This document shows, one piece after another, positions 1-8,554 of a stretch of DNA of 64,000 nucleotides; within the stretch, counting starts at the first letter, position 1; every line of letters starts with the position of its first letter. The notes under the pieces were generated by a model. The model worked only from the letters and a program-made list of their open reading frames with translations. It ran no database searches and was not told where the DNA came from. A program made the position numbers and the translations under genes. This DNA comes from Prauserella_A oleivorans (GTDB lineage Bacteria; Actinomycetota; Actinomycetes; Mycobacteriales; Pseudonocardiaceae): NCBI RefSeq assembly GCF_042685745.1, contig NZ_JBHUNT010000001.1:806001-870000 (forward strand). The letters are read 5' to 3'.

Positions 1-531
1 CAGCCAGCCGGAGGCGGCGACGTCGGTCCATGCGTGCGTGAGCTTGGCGTTCACCCACTGGAAGAGCCCGGTGAGCACCGGGTACTCCATGTACCGCACC
101 TGCTCGCGGTCGGTGCCCTCGTTCTCGACCCAGCTCGTGGCGTACGGGAAGGTGCCGCCGCGATCGAGTTGCTCGGCCGAGTAGAGCGGCACGACGTCGG
201 AGTAACACATCGCGACGTACGGCCGGCCCGACCGCCAGTCCAGCTCTGCCTGTCCGTTCTCGCCGACGTACTGCTGGATGCAGGCGGCCTTGCCGAACCA
301 CCCGAGCGTGAGCGCGACAACGCCCAGCAACAGCCCGACTCGCAGCGGCGACCAGAACCAGTGCCGGCCGACGGCGGCGTGCTCCCCCAGCGGCCCCCCG
401 ATGGGGCGCGTCGCGGCCGCGACAGTGGGCTCGGTCCAGCTCGGGATCACGCGCTGTTCCGGATCCAGCGACATGGTCTCGGGCGTTGCCCCCGGCGAGG
501 GAGCATGTTTATCGCTGGGCACGCGCCGCAT
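1..531 (-). CDS. GT87-like integral membrane glycosyltransferase, N-terminal part (cut by window edge)
   Basis: Reading leftward from an ATG at 531 the frame stays open to base 1, giving 177 residues of a longer protein. About 60 polar residues are followed by a membrane segment (VGLLLGVVALTLGWFGKAAC). An extracytoplasmic stretch comes next with CYSDVVPLYSAEQL, FPYA and YMEYPVLTG. The CYSD..PLY and MEYPVL motifs are typical of the actinobacterial multi-spanning proteins next to ponA (Rv0051 type, DUF2029/GT87), thought to be polyprenyl-phosphate-mannose-dependent mannosyltransferases. It lies 117 bp downstream of ponA on the same strand, so cotranscription is likely. An alternative ATG is at 474. 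Family assignment is good; the exact sugar transferred is unknown. Confidence 0.8.
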   Translation of the reverse strand, partial: MRRVPSDKHAPSPGATPETMSLDPEQRVIPSWTEPTVAAATRPIGGPLGEHAAVGRHWFWSPLRVGLLLGVVALTLGWFGKAACIQQYVGENGQAELDWRSGRPYVAMCYSDVVPLYSAEQLDRGGTFPYATSWVENEGTDREQVRYMEYPVLTGLFQWVNAKLTHAWTDVAASGWL

Positions 532-648
532 GTTACAAGCGGCGCGGCGGTGGGTGCCCGTGCGTGGGCGGCGCCGCGGAGGAATTCAGGCGGACAGCAG
601 ACGGGCGGGCCGTCCGCGGTCTCTGCCGCGAACGACCCACCCGTGCAG

Positions 649-3561
649 CTATGGAGCTGATGACATCTCTTCCTGCCTGGCGCCCTCCGGCTCCTCGTCG
701 TCACCGGGGAACGGCCAGTTGTCGTCGGGTGGCCCACCCGGAGGCGTGACGTCGTCCGACTCGCTCTCCTCCGGAATGCTGGGTTCCGTCGGCGTGCTGG
801 GTTCCGTCGGCGACGGCGGAGTCGTCGGCTTGGGCACCGACGAGGACGGCGTGGACGGCTCCGTCTCGCTCGGGGGCGTGTAGGTCGGCGTGGACGACGA
901 GTCGTCCTCCTCCGGCACCACCGGCGCCTTGCCGATCAGTTCGACCTCGGGGAACGGCTCCTTCGGCAGATTCTCGTGGTAGGAGTCCATGAACTCCTTC
1001 CAGATCTCACCCGGCAGGCCGCTGCCGTAGATCCGGCCGCCGTCGGCGTCGCGGATCGGCTCGCCGCCGCCCGTGCCGACCCACACGGCCGTGGAGATCT
1101 GCGGGGTGTAGCCGACCATCCACGCCTGCGAGTTCTCGTTGACGTCCTTGGTGCCGTCCGGCGCGACGTACTGGTGCGTACCCGTCTTGCCCGCGCACTC
1201 GCGGCCGTCCGCGCACGTCAGCTCGGAGTAGCTGAGCACCGGCTCCAGCGACTCGGTGACGTTGCCCGCGATCTGTTTGCTCTTCTCCTCGTCGGAGGAG
1301 AACGCGGGCTCGCCCTCGGTGGCCGCCTTCGTGGTCTCGTCGAACAGCACCTCGCCGTCGGCCGTCGTGAGCTTGGCGACGAAGTGGGTGTCGCGCTTGA
1401 TGCCGCCCGAGGCGAACGTGGCGTAGGCACCCGCCATGTCGGTGGGCGTCACCATCGTGTCACCACCGCCGATGGAGATGTTGCCGTCGACGCTGCCCAT
1501 CGTCTCGCGGTCGCCGTGCTTCTCCGGGATGCCGGCCGCCAGCGCGGCCTCGACCACCGCCTTCGGCCCGACCTCGTTCACCACGATGTCGTAGAAGACG
1601 GTGTTGATCGAGCGCTCCATGGCCTCGGCGACCGTACATTGCGGACACTGGGCGTTCTCGGAGTTGCGGATCTCGGCGGCGCCGAACTTGCGCGGCGAGC
1701 TGCCGTCGTAGATCTCGCCGAGGCCCTTGCCGCGTTGCAGCAGCGCGACCAGGTCGAACGGCTTGAACGACGAACCGGGGTTGCGCTGGACGTTGCCCCA
1801 GTCCATCTCGTCGACGCCGGGCTTGTTCGGACCACCGTAGTAGGCGGACACACCACCGGTCTTCGGGTTGACGGCGACCAGGGCCTTCCGCAGTTCCTCG
1901 GGCTGGTCCTTCATCACATCGTTGACGGCCTTCTTGGCGAGAGTCTGGGCCCGCTGGTCGATGGTGGTGTAGACGCGGTAACCACCGGTCTGCACCTTCT
2001 CCTCGGGGTAGCCCTTGGCCTCGAGCTCGGCCATGACACGTTGCTTGATGAACGCGTCCGGTCCGTTGAGCGACTCGGGCCGCGACTGCTCCAGCGGGAT
2101 CAGCTGCGGAACCTGGGCGGCCGCCCGGTCGCCGGGGGTGAGCCACTTGTTGGCCACCATCTGGTCCATCACGTAGTTCCAGCGCTGTTCCCGGACGACG
2201 GGGTCCTCCGACCGGCCCGGCTGCTGGATCATCCCGGCGAGCAGCGCCGCCTCGGAGGCGTTGAGCTCCTTGGCACTCTTGCCGTAGTAGGCCTCGGCGG
2301 CCGTCTCGATCCCGTAGGCACCGCGTCCGAAGTAGATGGTGTTGAGGTACGCGGTGATGATCTCCTGCTTGGACTGCTCGTTGTTCATCTTGAACGCCTT
2401 GACGAGCTCGGTCCATTTACGGGTGATGGAGTACTCGTCGTTCTGGGTCGCCATCTTGATGTACTGCTGACTGATGGTCGAACCACCGCCGACGCCGCCG
2501 GTCAGCTGGTTGTAGACGGCGCGCATGATGCCGGAGATGTCGAAACCGGGGTTGGTCTCGAACGTCGCGTCCTCGGCCGCGTAGGCCGCGTGCCGCATCA
2601 CCGCGGGGATGTCCTCGGGCTTGAGGATGATCCGGTGCCCCTCGGGCGGGACGTCGCGGCCCATCTCCTTGCCGTTGGAGAAGTAGTAGGTGACGACCTT
2701 GCCCTGCTCGGCCGCGACCTCTTCCGGCGTCGGGACGTCGACGAAGAAGTACGTGACGGCGAACGCGAGCGCCGGCAGCACGAGGAAGACGCCGACGAAC
2801 GCGTAGGCGGCCCGGCGGATTCGCCGCCAGCGACGCTTCTTGCGCTCCGCCGCGCTCAGGACGGGCTTGCCCTTCGCGTCCACGGCGGCGCCGTCGTCAT
2901 CGGCGTCGTCGGTGTCGTAGCCGGGTTCGCGCGACCGGGCGAGGTCGTCGCGGTCGTCGTAGCCGGCCTCGTCGTAGCCGTAGTCGTCGTACGGGTCGTC
3001 GTCGTAGCCGGTGCCGTTGTAGGCACGGTGCGTGATGAGTTCCGGCTCACGTTCCTCGGCGGCCCGGCCCGCCGCGTAACCGCCCGCGGCACCCGCGGCG
3101 CCACCGGCTGCGGCACCACCGGCCGCGGCGCCCATGCCGTTCGGACGTTCGGGCGGCCGCCCGCTCTGAGGGCGTTGCGGCGGCGGGGGTTGCCGGTAGC
3201 CGCCCGGTGCGGGACCCCGGGGTGGACGTCCGGGCGGTGGCTGGTGGCCCGGCGGTGGAGGCGGCACGGGACGGCCGCCCTGGGGACGGCGCGGCGGCGG
3301 CCCGGGTTCACCGGGCCAGGCGGGCCTGCGGTCGTCGTCACCCGTCGGCCACATCGGCTGCTGGGGCTGTTGCGGCTGCTGAGGTGGCTGCGGCCGGCGG
3401 TGGGGCTGCTGCGGCGGCCTGCCCTGGGGAGGCTGCCGCGGTGGTCTCGGCGGCTCCTCTCCGCCTGGCCACTGCGGCGCGTCGTCACCGGACGGCCACC
3501 GGCTGTGCCTGCCGCGGCCGGGCTCCTGTTCCGGCCGGCGGTTGTTTCCGTGGTCGTTCAC
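649..3561 (-). CDS. ponA: Bifunctional class A penicillin-binding protein (PonA1 type)
   Basis: Peptidoglycan polymerase and crosslinker of the cell envelope. The 970 residues comprise a cytoplasmic tail of about 235 residues, rich in Pro/Gln/Arg then Asp/Tyr; one membrane anchor at about 250-273; a GT51 transglycosylase domain from about 329 (EDATFE, GGSTISQQ); and a transpeptidase domain with SSFK (Ser about 597), SIN (about 651) and KTGT (about 792). A long Ser/Thr/Pro/Glu-rich C-terminus follows. All three catalytic motifs are intact. The start is GTG at 3561, preceded by GGGAGGG. The N-terminal tail is longer than in enterobacterial PBP1 proteins, as is common in actinobacteria, where Thr-rich tails can be Ser/Thr-kinase targets (family knowledge, not shown here). 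The DUF5318 gene lies 97 bp upstream and the GT87-like gene downstream on the same strand. Confidence 0.95.
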   Translation of the reverse strand: MNDHGNNRRPEQEPGRGRHSRWPSGDDAPQWPGGEEPPRPPRQPPQGRPPQQPHRRPQPPQQPQQPQQPMWPTGDDDRRPAWPGEPGPPPRRPQGGRPVPPPPPGHQPPPGRPPRGPAPGGYRQPPPPQRPQSGRPPERPNGMGAAAGGAAAGGAAGAAGGYAAGRAAEEREPELITHRAYNGTGYDDDPYDDYGYDEAGYDDRDDLARSREPGYDTDDADDDGAAVDAKGKPVLSAAERKKRRWRRIRRAAYAFVGVFLVLPALAFAVTYFFVDVPTPEEVAAEQGKVVTYYFSNGKEMGRDVPPEGHRIILKPEDIPAVMRHAAYAAEDATFETNPGFDISGIMRAVYNQLTGGVGGGSTISQQYIKMATQNDEYSITRKWTELVKAFKMNNEQSKQEIITAYLNTIYFGRGAYGIETAAEAYYGKSAKELNASEAALLAGMIQQPGRSEDPVVREQRWNYVMDQMVANKWLTPGDRAAAQVPQLIPLEQSRPESLNGPDAFIKQRVMAELEAKGYPEEKVQTGGYRVYTTIDQRAQTLAKKAVNDVMKDQPEELRKALVAVNPKTGGVSAYYGGPNKPGVDEMDWGNVQRNPGSSFKPFDLVALLQRGKGLGEIYDGSSPRKFGAAEIRNSENAQCPQCTVAEAMERSINTVFYDIVVNEVGPKAVVEAALAAGIPEKHGDRETMGSVDGNISIGGGDTMVTPTDMAGAYATFASGGIKRDTHFVAKLTTADGEVLFDETTKAATEGEPAFSSDEEKSKQIAGNVTESLEPVLSYSELTCADGRECAGKTGTHQYVAPDGTKDVNENSQAWMVGYTPQISTAVWVGTGGGEPIRDADGGRIYGSGLPGEIWKEFMDSYHENLPKEPFPEVELIGKAPVVPEEDDSSSTPTYTPPSETEPSTPSSSVPKPTTPPSPTEPSTPTEPSIPEESESDDVTPPGGPPDDNWPFPGDDEEPEGARQEEMSSAP

Positions 3562-3658
3562 TCAAGACCCTCCCAGATCGGCGCGTCGGGGTACGCCGTT
3601 CTGCGGACCGAACCCTCTCGTGTGCGCGGCGGGACCCCGTTCCGCCCCGTGTTTGCCG

Positions 3659-4057
3659 TCACTGACCCGCGGTCCTCCGCGAGCGGGGGTGCGGCGTTCC
3701 GGTTCCCAGGACGTACGACTGAACCAGGTGGTTCCAGCCGCACGATCGGCAGACCTCCACCACATAGACGGTGAACTCGGCGAACAGGTTGGCCATTCGC
3801 TCGAGTTCGTCCGGCGCCCTGGCCGAGCCGGCGACGTGCTTGAGCTCGTCGCCGTAGACCCAGCGGACTTGGGTGAGAGCTTCCTTGCGGCACACCGGGC
3901 ACGCGGCGTCGCTGGGCGTGCCGTGGAATTTGGCCGCCCGGAGCAGGTACGGGGTGGCGTCACAGACGTCCATGGTGCTGACCCGGCCGGAGTAGACCTC
4001 GGCCAGCAGCGCACGGCGCTGCAGCGCGTAGTCGACGACCTGCCTCTGGTTTCGCAC
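3659..4057 (-). CDS. DUF5318 protein with two CXXC zinc-ribbon pairs (Rv0049-like)
   Basis: A 132-residue protein beginning VRNQRQVVDYALQRR, matching the remembered start of mycobacterial Rv0049 (MRTQRQVVDYALQRR); this is why the GTG at 4057 is preferred over the longer open frame to 4354. It carries CPVC (about residue 50) and CRSC (about 105), a probable zinc-binding pair, plus the family-like WNHLVQSYVLG near the end. No biochemical function is known to me. Its place immediately upstream of ponA is conserved in mycobacteria, suggesting an envelope-related or housekeeping role, but that is inference. Confidence 0.85.
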   Translation of the reverse strand: MRNQRQVVDYALQRRALLAEVYSGRVSTMDVCDATPYLLRAAKFHGTPSDAACPVCRKEALTQVRWVYGDELKHVAGSARAPDELERMANLFAEFTVYVVEVCRSCGWNHLVQSYVLGTGTPHPRSRRTAGQ

Positions 4058-4210
4058 CACAACAGAGTACGTGTTCCGTCTCGTTTGGCTACGCGCCGAT
4101 CGGCGGAGTGCACCACGGTGTCCGAATCGACACGCCGAGCAGTAGATAACGGTCCGGTGAACAATCCGGTGAGCGGGCATGGACCGACGGTTACCTTCGC
4201 CACTCCGATG

Positions 4211-4227
4211 TATCGGTGCGATATAAT
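4211..4227 (+). promoter_or_regulatory. Probable padR promoter -10 (TATAAT) with overlapping inverted repeat
   Basis: A perfect TATAAT sits at 4222-4227, 84 bp before the padR GTG. It is overlapped by TATC-ggtgc-GATA (4211-4223), a short perfect inverted repeat. In GC-rich DNA an exact TATAAT is unusual. The expected -35 position (about 4199-4204, GCCACT) is a poor match. The repeat could be a PadR autoregulation site; this is unproven. Confidence 0.5.
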
Positions 4228-4310
4228 CGCCCGGTAGGTTGGCGAAGGTCATCTTGTGCCTCTGCGGCAACGCGGGCTGGTGTCGTTTCGTTCCCGGAAG
4301 GGGGTACGCC

Positions 4311-4889
4311 GTGCTGGAGTTCGCAATTCTCGGACTGCTGCATGAGGCCCCCATGCACGGTTACGTGCTACGCAAGCGCTTGCACGAGACCCTCGGTATG
4401 TTCCGCACGTTCAGCTACGGGTCGCTGTACCCGACACTGCGTCGGCTGCAGCGGGCCGGGTGGATCGTCGAGGAGGATGCCGATCCGGCGACGGGCTGGA
4501 ACCGCAGGGCAAAACGTGTGTACAAGCTCACGGCGGACGGCAAGGAGCACTTCGCCGAGTTGCTCGCCGATGCCGGTCCGCAGACGTGGGACGACGAGGG
4601 GTTCGGTGTCCACCTGACGTTCTTCTCGAGGACACCCGCCGACGTCCGGATGCGGATCCTGGAAGGTCGGCGCCGCCGCGTCGAGGAACGCCGCGAAGGT
4701 CTTCGGGCAGCGTTGGCCAGGGCCGAGGAGAAGATCGACCGCTACACCCGCGAGCTGCACCAGCTGGGGCTGGAGACCAGCGAGCGGGAGGTGCGCTGGC
4801 TCAACGAGCTCATCGCGCACGAACAGGCCGAGCAGCGCGGGCAGGACCCGTCCGCGACTCGGCGAGACCTACGTACGGAACACGAGTAA
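4311..4889 (+). CDS. PadR family transcriptional regulator (Rv0047c-like)
   Basis: A 192-residue regulator. An N-terminal winged helix (LEFAILGLLHEAPMHGYVLRK, YGSLYPTLRRL, GWI) is followed by a charged helical C-terminal region (residues about 110-165), the dimerisation part of PadR subfamily 1/2 proteins. The GTG at 4311 is chosen because the family begins M-LELAILG and because AAGGGGGT lies just before it; the open frame to 4239 adds a Cys-rich peptide without counterpart. It ends 13 bp before ino1. PadR next to inositol-1-phosphate synthase is conserved in mycobacteria, so control of ino1 is plausible but inferred. Confidence 0.9.
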   Translation: MLEFAILGLLHEAPMHGYVLRKRLHETLGMFRTFSYGSLYPTLRRLQRAGWIVEEDADPATGWNRRAKRVYKLTADGKEHFAELLADAGPQTWDDEGFGVHLTFFSRTPADVRMRILEGRRRRVEERREGLRAALARAEEKIDRYTRELHQLGLETSEREVRWLNELIAHEQAEQRGQDPSATRRDLRTEHE

Positions 4890-4902
4890 GGGAGATACCG
4901 GC

Positions 4903-5991
4903 ATGGGCGAGAACCGCCGCGTGAAGGTGGCCATCGTTGGCGTCGGCAACTGTGCGGCATCGCTGGTTCAGGGTGTTCACTACTACCGCGATGCCGACCC
5001 GGGCTCGCGCGTGCCTGGCCTGATGCACGTGCAGTTCGGGGATTACCACGTCCGGGACGTCGAGTTCGTCGCCGCCTTCGACGTGGACGCCAAGAAGGTC
5101 GGCCAGGATCTCGCCGCGGCGATCTACGCCAGCGAGAACAACACGATCAAGATCTGTGACGTCCCGCCGCTCGGTGTGCCGGTGCAGCGTGGTCACACGC
5201 TCGACGGTCTCGGCCGGTTCTACCGGGAGACGATCGAGGAGGCCGACGAGCAGCCGGTGGACGTCGCCGCCGCCCTGAAGGCCGCGGGTGCCGACGTCCT
5301 GGTCTCCTACCTGCCGGTCGGCTCCACGGAGGCCACCAAGTTCTACGCGCAGGCCGCGCTCGACGCGGGCGTCGCCTTCGTCAACGCGATCCCGGTGTTC
5401 ATCGCCTCCGACCCGGAGTGGGCGCAGAAGTTCACCGACGCGGGTGTCCCGATCGTCGGCGACGACATCAAGTCGCAGGTCGGCGCCACCATCACGCACC
5501 GCGTGCTGGCGAAGCTGTTCGAGGACCGGGGAGTCCAGCTCGATCGCACCATGCAGCTCAACGTGGGCGGCAACATGGACTTCCTGAACATGAAGGAGAT
5601 GGAGCGGCTCGAGTCGAAGAAGATCTCGAAGACCCAGGCGGTCACCTCGCAGATCGACCGCGACCTCGGCAAGTCGAACGTGCACGTCGGCCCGTCGGAC
5701 CACGTCGCGTGGCTGTCGGACCGCAAGTGGGCCTACGTGCGCCTCGAGGGCCGCGCGTTCGGTGACGTGCCGCTGAACCTGGAGTACAAGCTCGAGGTGT
5801 GGGACTCGCCCAACTCGGCGGGCATCATCATCGACGCCATCCGGGCGGCCAAGATCGCGAAGGACCGCGGCATCGGTGGGCCGCTGCTGTCGGCGTCGTC
5901 GTACTTCATGAAGTCGCCGCCGGTGCAGTACGACGACTCCACCGCGCGCGACTCGGTGGAGAAGTTCATCCAGGGCGACGTGGAGCGCTGA
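4903..5991 (+). CDS. ino1: Inositol-3-phosphate synthase (myo-inositol-1-phosphate synthase)
   Basis: Converts glucose 6-phosphate to inositol 3-phosphate with bound NAD. This is the first step toward phosphatidylinositol, PIMs and mycothiol. The 362-residue length is that of the short actinobacterial class. The NAD-binding motif GVGNCA is at residues 13-18; DDIKSQVGATITHR (from about 187) and NVGGNMDFLNM (from about 220) are hallmark active-site segments, with conserved lysines around KSNVHVGPSD. GGGAGAT precedes the ATG. It is downstream of padR with a 13-bp gap, so the two are probably one transcript. Confidence 0.95.
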   Translation: MGENRRVKVAIVGVGNCAASLVQGVHYYRDADPGSRVPGLMHVQFGDYHVRDVEFVAAFDVDAKKVGQDLAAAIYASENNTIKICDVPPLGVPVQRGHTLDGLGRFYRETIEEADEQPVDVAAALKAAGADVLVSYLPVGSTEATKFYAQAALDAGVAFVNAIPVFIASDPEWAQKFTDAGVPIVGDDIKSQVGATITHRVLAKLFEDRGVQLDRTMQLNVGGNMDFLNMKEMERLESKKISKTQAVTSQIDRDLGKSNVHVGPSDHVAWLSDRKWAYVRLEGRAFGDVPLNLEYKLEVWDSPNSAGIIIDAIRAAKIAKDRGIGGPLLSASSYFMKSPPVQYDDSTARDSVEKFIQGDVER

Positions 5992-6010
5992 TTCCGGCTT
6001 CGTGCCGACC

Positions 6011-6042
6011 CGGGGCGGGTGCCGCGTGCGGTGCCCGCCCCG
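6011..6042. terminator. Hairpin between convergent ino1 and HAD gene
   Basis: A perfect 9-bp stem (CGGGGCGGG / CCCGCCCCG) with a 14-nt loop lies 20 bp after the ino1 stop and before the stop of the convergent HAD gene. There is no U-tract, as often in actinobacteria. It could serve both strands. Confidence 0.5.
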
Positions 6043-6064
6043 TCGCGTGTCCGGGGTTCGCGCG

Positions 6065-6706
6065 TCAGAGCCCCAGTGCGGCCGGGAGGTCGCCGATCCG
6101 GTCGAGCACCACCGATGCCCGGGCGACTACCTGCTCGTCGGGCGGGTAGTGCGGGTTGGGCACGGCGTAGACGGTCATGCCGGCCGCGAGCGCGGCGCGC
6201 AGTCCGCTGTCGGAGTCCTCCACGGCGGCGCACTCGCCGGGCGGAACGTCCAGCCGCGACGCCGCCTCGAGGTAGACGTCCGGAGCCGGTTTACCCGCGG
6301 CCACCTGTTCGCTCGACACGACGACGGGGACGTGTTCGGTCAGCCCGGTGGCTTCGAGCAGGTGCTCGATGAGCGTCGGCGGGGACGAGCTGGCGATGGC
6401 CACCGGGAAGTGCTCCGCGACGCTGCGCACGGCCTCCACGGCACCGGGCAGGACCGGCGGCCCCTCGGAGTAGCGCCTGCCCATCTCGCCGACCACCTTC
6501 TCGGCGACCTCGTCCGGCGTCAGTGCGGTGCCGAGTTCCTCCACCAGGTAGGCCGACCATTCCGGCGTGCTCATGCCCTGCAGGGCGCGGGTGGCCTCGT
6601 CCTGCCACGTGCCTCCGTGCTCGGCGACCACCGAGCGGCGTACCTCGTCCCACTGCTGCTCGGAGTCGACGAGGACGCCATCGAGGTCGAAAACGACTGC
6701 TCGCAT
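6065..6706 (-). CDS. HAD-superfamily hydrolase, beta-phosphoglucomutase/phosphatase type
   Basis: A 213-residue cytosolic HAD phosphatase with motif I FDLDG (nucleophile Asp7, Asp9), motif II in VAIASSSPP, a conserved Lys in AAGKPAPDVY, and motif III VEDSDSGLRAALAAG. The helical cap between motifs I and II is the subfamily I type seen in beta-phosphoglucomutases and sugar-phosphate phosphatases. The substrate cannot be read from sequence. The start is taken at 6706 (MRAVVFDLDG); an ATG at 6718 adds four residues. No clear ribosome-binding site precedes either. It is divergent from the marR-MFS operon. Confidence 0.85.
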   Translation of the reverse strand: MRAVVFDLDGVLVDSEQQWDEVRRSVVAEHGGTWQDEATRALQGMSTPEWSAYLVEELGTALTPDEVAEKVVGEMGRRYSEGPPVLPGAVEAVRSVAEHFPVAIASSSPPTLIEHLLEATGLTEHVPVVVSSEQVAAGKPAPDVYLEAASRLDVPPGECAAVEDSDSGLRAALAAGMTVYAVPNPHYPPDEQVVARASVVLDRIGDLPAALGL

Positions 6707-6761
6707 GGTGTGGAACATAGTTCGAGCAGTCGTGGGCAGGCAGTGTGGCCGACATTACTTC

Positions 6762-6794
6762 GCCTACCTAAGCAATATTGTTAGCCTGCCTAAG
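6762..6794 (+). promoter_or_regulatory. Operator-like element directly upstream of marR
   Basis: Two direct repeats, GCCTACCTAAG (6762-6772) and GCCTGCCTAAG (6784-6794), start exactly 22 bp apart. The perfect palindrome CAATATTG lies between them (6773-6780). The second copy reaches the GTG start of marR. Two-turn spacing and overlap with the start make autoregulation by the MarR protein likely. The AT-rich centre stands out from the surroundings. Confidence 0.55.
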
Positions 6795-7249
6795 TGACCT
6801 CTCGCGTAGCCGAACTCGCCCACGAGCTGCGGCCGCTGCTGTTCCGCCTGTACTACCTGGTGCGGCGGCAGGCTCCGCGGCACTCGCTCACGCTTACCCA
6901 GGGCTCGGTCCTGTCCGAGCTCATCCGCGGCGGCCCGCGCCGGATGAGCGTGCTGGCCGAGCTGGAGGGTGTGCGCCTGCCCTCGATGACCGACGTGGTC
7001 GGCAGGCTCGAACGGGACGGACTCGTCACCCGCGCCCACGATCCCGCCGATGGCCGCGCCGTGCTCGTCACCGTCACCGACGAGGGCAAGCGGTTCCACG
7101 ACGAGCTGATCCGCGGCCGTGAGGAGTTCCTGCGCGAACGTCTCACCGCCGTGGGCCCGGAGGACCGCGCTGCCATCGAGGCCGCGATCCCCGCGCTGCG
7201 GCGGCTGCTCACGCCCGTCACCACCGAGGAGGAAGTCGCAAGCCGATGA
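6794..7249 (+). CDS. MarR family transcriptional regulator
   Basis: A 151-residue winged-helix regulator with N-terminal dimerisation helices and a helix-turn-helix around residues 40-75 (MSVLAELEGVRLPSMTDVVGRLERDGLV). The wing is RAHDPADGRAVLVTVTDEGK, the classic MarR DxRxxxxxLT-type segment. The GTG start lies inside an operator-like repeat and has no upstream Shine-Dalgarno, so the message may be leaderless. The stop overlaps the start of the MFS gene by 4 bp, so the protein probably represses its own efflux operon. Confidence 0.9.
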   Translation: MTSRVAELAHELRPLLFRLYYLVRRQAPRHSLTLTQGSVLSELIRGGPRRMSVLAELEGVRLPSMTDVVGRLERDGLVTRAHDPADGRAVLVTVTDEGKRFHDELIRGREEFLRERLTAVGPEDRAAIEAAIPALRRLLTPVTTEEEVASR

Positions 7250-8460
7250 GTGCCGACAACCACTCCCTGCTCTCCGCCGTGAAGGGGCAGCCGAAACAGG
7301 TCTGGATCACCGCGTTCGCGGCGGTCATCGCCTTCATGGGCATCGGACTGGTCGATCCGATCCTGCTCTCGATCGCCGAGGGACTGGACGCGACGCCGCA
7401 GCAGACCACGCTGCTCTTCTCGTCCTATCTGGCCATTCAGGTGCTCGCGATGCTCGTCACGAGTTCGGCGAGTGCGAAGTTCGGCGCCAAGCGCACGGTG
7501 CTGATCGGTCTGACGCTCATCGTCGTCGCCACGGCCCTGTGCGCGGCAGCTGGGTCGATCGAGCAGCTCATCGGACTGCGTGCGGTGTGGGGCCTCGGCA
7601 ACGCGTTCTTCATCGCCACGGCGTTGTCGGTGATCGTCGGGGCCGCCACGGGCGGGCAGGCAGGCGCCATCCTGCTCTACGAGGCGGCGCTGGGCCTCGG
7701 CCTGTCGGTCGGTCCGCTGCTCGGCGCGGTGCTCGGGCACATCTCCTGGCGTGGCCCGTTCGTCGGCACGTCGGTGCTCATGGCGTGTGCCCTGGTGCTG
7801 TGTGCGGTGTTCCTGCGCAGCGACGTCCACGAGAAGCGCGACCGCATCCGGCTGCTCGACCCGATCCGCGCACTCAAACACGGTGGCCTGTTGCGGACCT
7901 CTGTCGGTTCGGCGTTCTACACCGCCGGCTTCTTCGCCGTGCTCGCGTGGTCGCCGTTCGTCCTCGAGTGGGGTGCCATCGAGATCGGGCTGGTCTTCTT
8001 CGGCTGGGGCCTGTGCGTGGCGGTGGCCGGTGTGGTGCTGGCTCCGCGGCTCGCGGCACGGCTCGGTGAGCGGCACGCCACCGTCGTGTCGGTGCTCACC
8101 TACGCCGTGCTGCTGCTCGTGATGGTGGTGCCGAGCAAGCCGCTGCTCGTCGCCGCGATCATCCTCAGTGGACTGGCCTCCGGGCTGCTCAACACGCTCT
8201 TCACCGGCACGGCGATGTCGGTCAGCGGCGCTCCGCGTCCGGTCGCGAGCGCGGGCTACAACTTCTGCCGATGGCTGGGTGGTGCGGCGTCGGCCACACT
8301 CGTCGGGCACGTCGCCGAGTGGCTGGGGTTCGACCACGCGCCGTTCCTGGTGTCGGCGGTGCTGTGTGTGCTGGCCGCCGGTCTGCTGTCGGTGGGCTCG
8401 AAGCGGCGTGACCCGCGCACGGTTCCCGCCGAGGCCGCGTTGGTCGGGGAAGAGTTCTAG
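7246..8460 (+). CDS. MFS transporter (drug-efflux-like)
   Basis: A 404-residue integral membrane protein with about 12 predicted membrane segments and DHA1-like features. These include the loop 2-3 region FGAKRTVLIG (degenerate motif A), the helix-4 arginine segment GLRAVWGLGNAFFIATAL, and a motif C-like region in helix 5 (ALGLGLSVGPLLGAVLGHISWRG, shortened match to GP-rich motif). Helix 1 contains GIGLVDPILL, seen in many actinobacterial MFS efflux proteins. It is translationally coupled to marR (ATGA overlap). The substrate is unknown; export of a small toxic compound sensed by the MarR protein is the natural inference. Confidence 0.88.
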   Translation: MSADNHSLLSAVKGQPKQVWITAFAAVIAFMGIGLVDPILLSIAEGLDATPQQTTLLFSSYLAIQVLAMLVTSSASAKFGAKRTVLIGLTLIVVATALCAAAGSIEQLIGLRAVWGLGNAFFIATALSVIVGAATGGQAGAILLYEAALGLGLSVGPLLGAVLGHISWRGPFVGTSVLMACALVLCAVFLRSDVHEKRDRIRLLDPIRALKHGGLLRTSVGSAFYTAGFFAVLAWSPFVLEWGAIEIGLVFFGWGLCVAVAGVVLAPRLAARLGERHATVVSVLTYAVLLLVMVVPSKPLLVAAIILSGLASGLLNTLFTGTAMSVSGAPRPVASAGYNFCRWLGGAASATLVGHVAEWLGFDHAPFLVSAVLCVLAAGLLSVGSKRRDPRTVPAEAALVGEEF

Positions 8461-8474
8461 GCGTTTGCTTGCCG

Positions 8475-8499
8475 TTCATCTCAAGGATGAAGACGTCTT
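8475..8499 (+). promoter_or_regulatory. Two adjacent palindromes upstream of phoX
   Basis: TTCATC-tcaag-GATGAA (8475-8491) is a perfect 6-5-6 inverted repeat. It is followed at once by the perfect 10-bp palindrome AAGACGTCTT (8490-8499). They lie 56-80 bp before the phoX GTG and just after the MFS stop. They could be regulator sites for phoX; the first repeat could also act as a weak terminator of the efflux operon. No clear -10/-35 pair is visible. Confidence 0.4.
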
Positions 8500-8554
8500 A
8501 ATTTCGCCACATACCGTCACTCTCGTTCCCCTGACTGAGTGACCTGGAGGCCGT

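Noticed and set aside
34..660. Open frame at 34-660 on the plus strand
   Set aside because: It is opposite the GT87-like gene, whose CYSD and MEYPVL motifs and membrane segment show the minus strand is the coding one.
976..3774. 932-codon open frame opposite ponA
   Set aside because: It is the antisense shadow of a gene with all PBP motifs; its translation is low-complexity Arg/Val/Asp/Leu with no domain.
6770..6794. IdeR/DtxR iron box upstream of marR (GTTAGCCTGCC)
   Set aside because: The core GTTAGCCT matches, but the flanks are one base out of register and the 19-bp dyad is not present; the MarR operator reading explains more.
8470..8492. PHO box before phoX
   Set aside because: Only one GTTCAT-like unit is present; the 11-bp direct repetition needed is missing.
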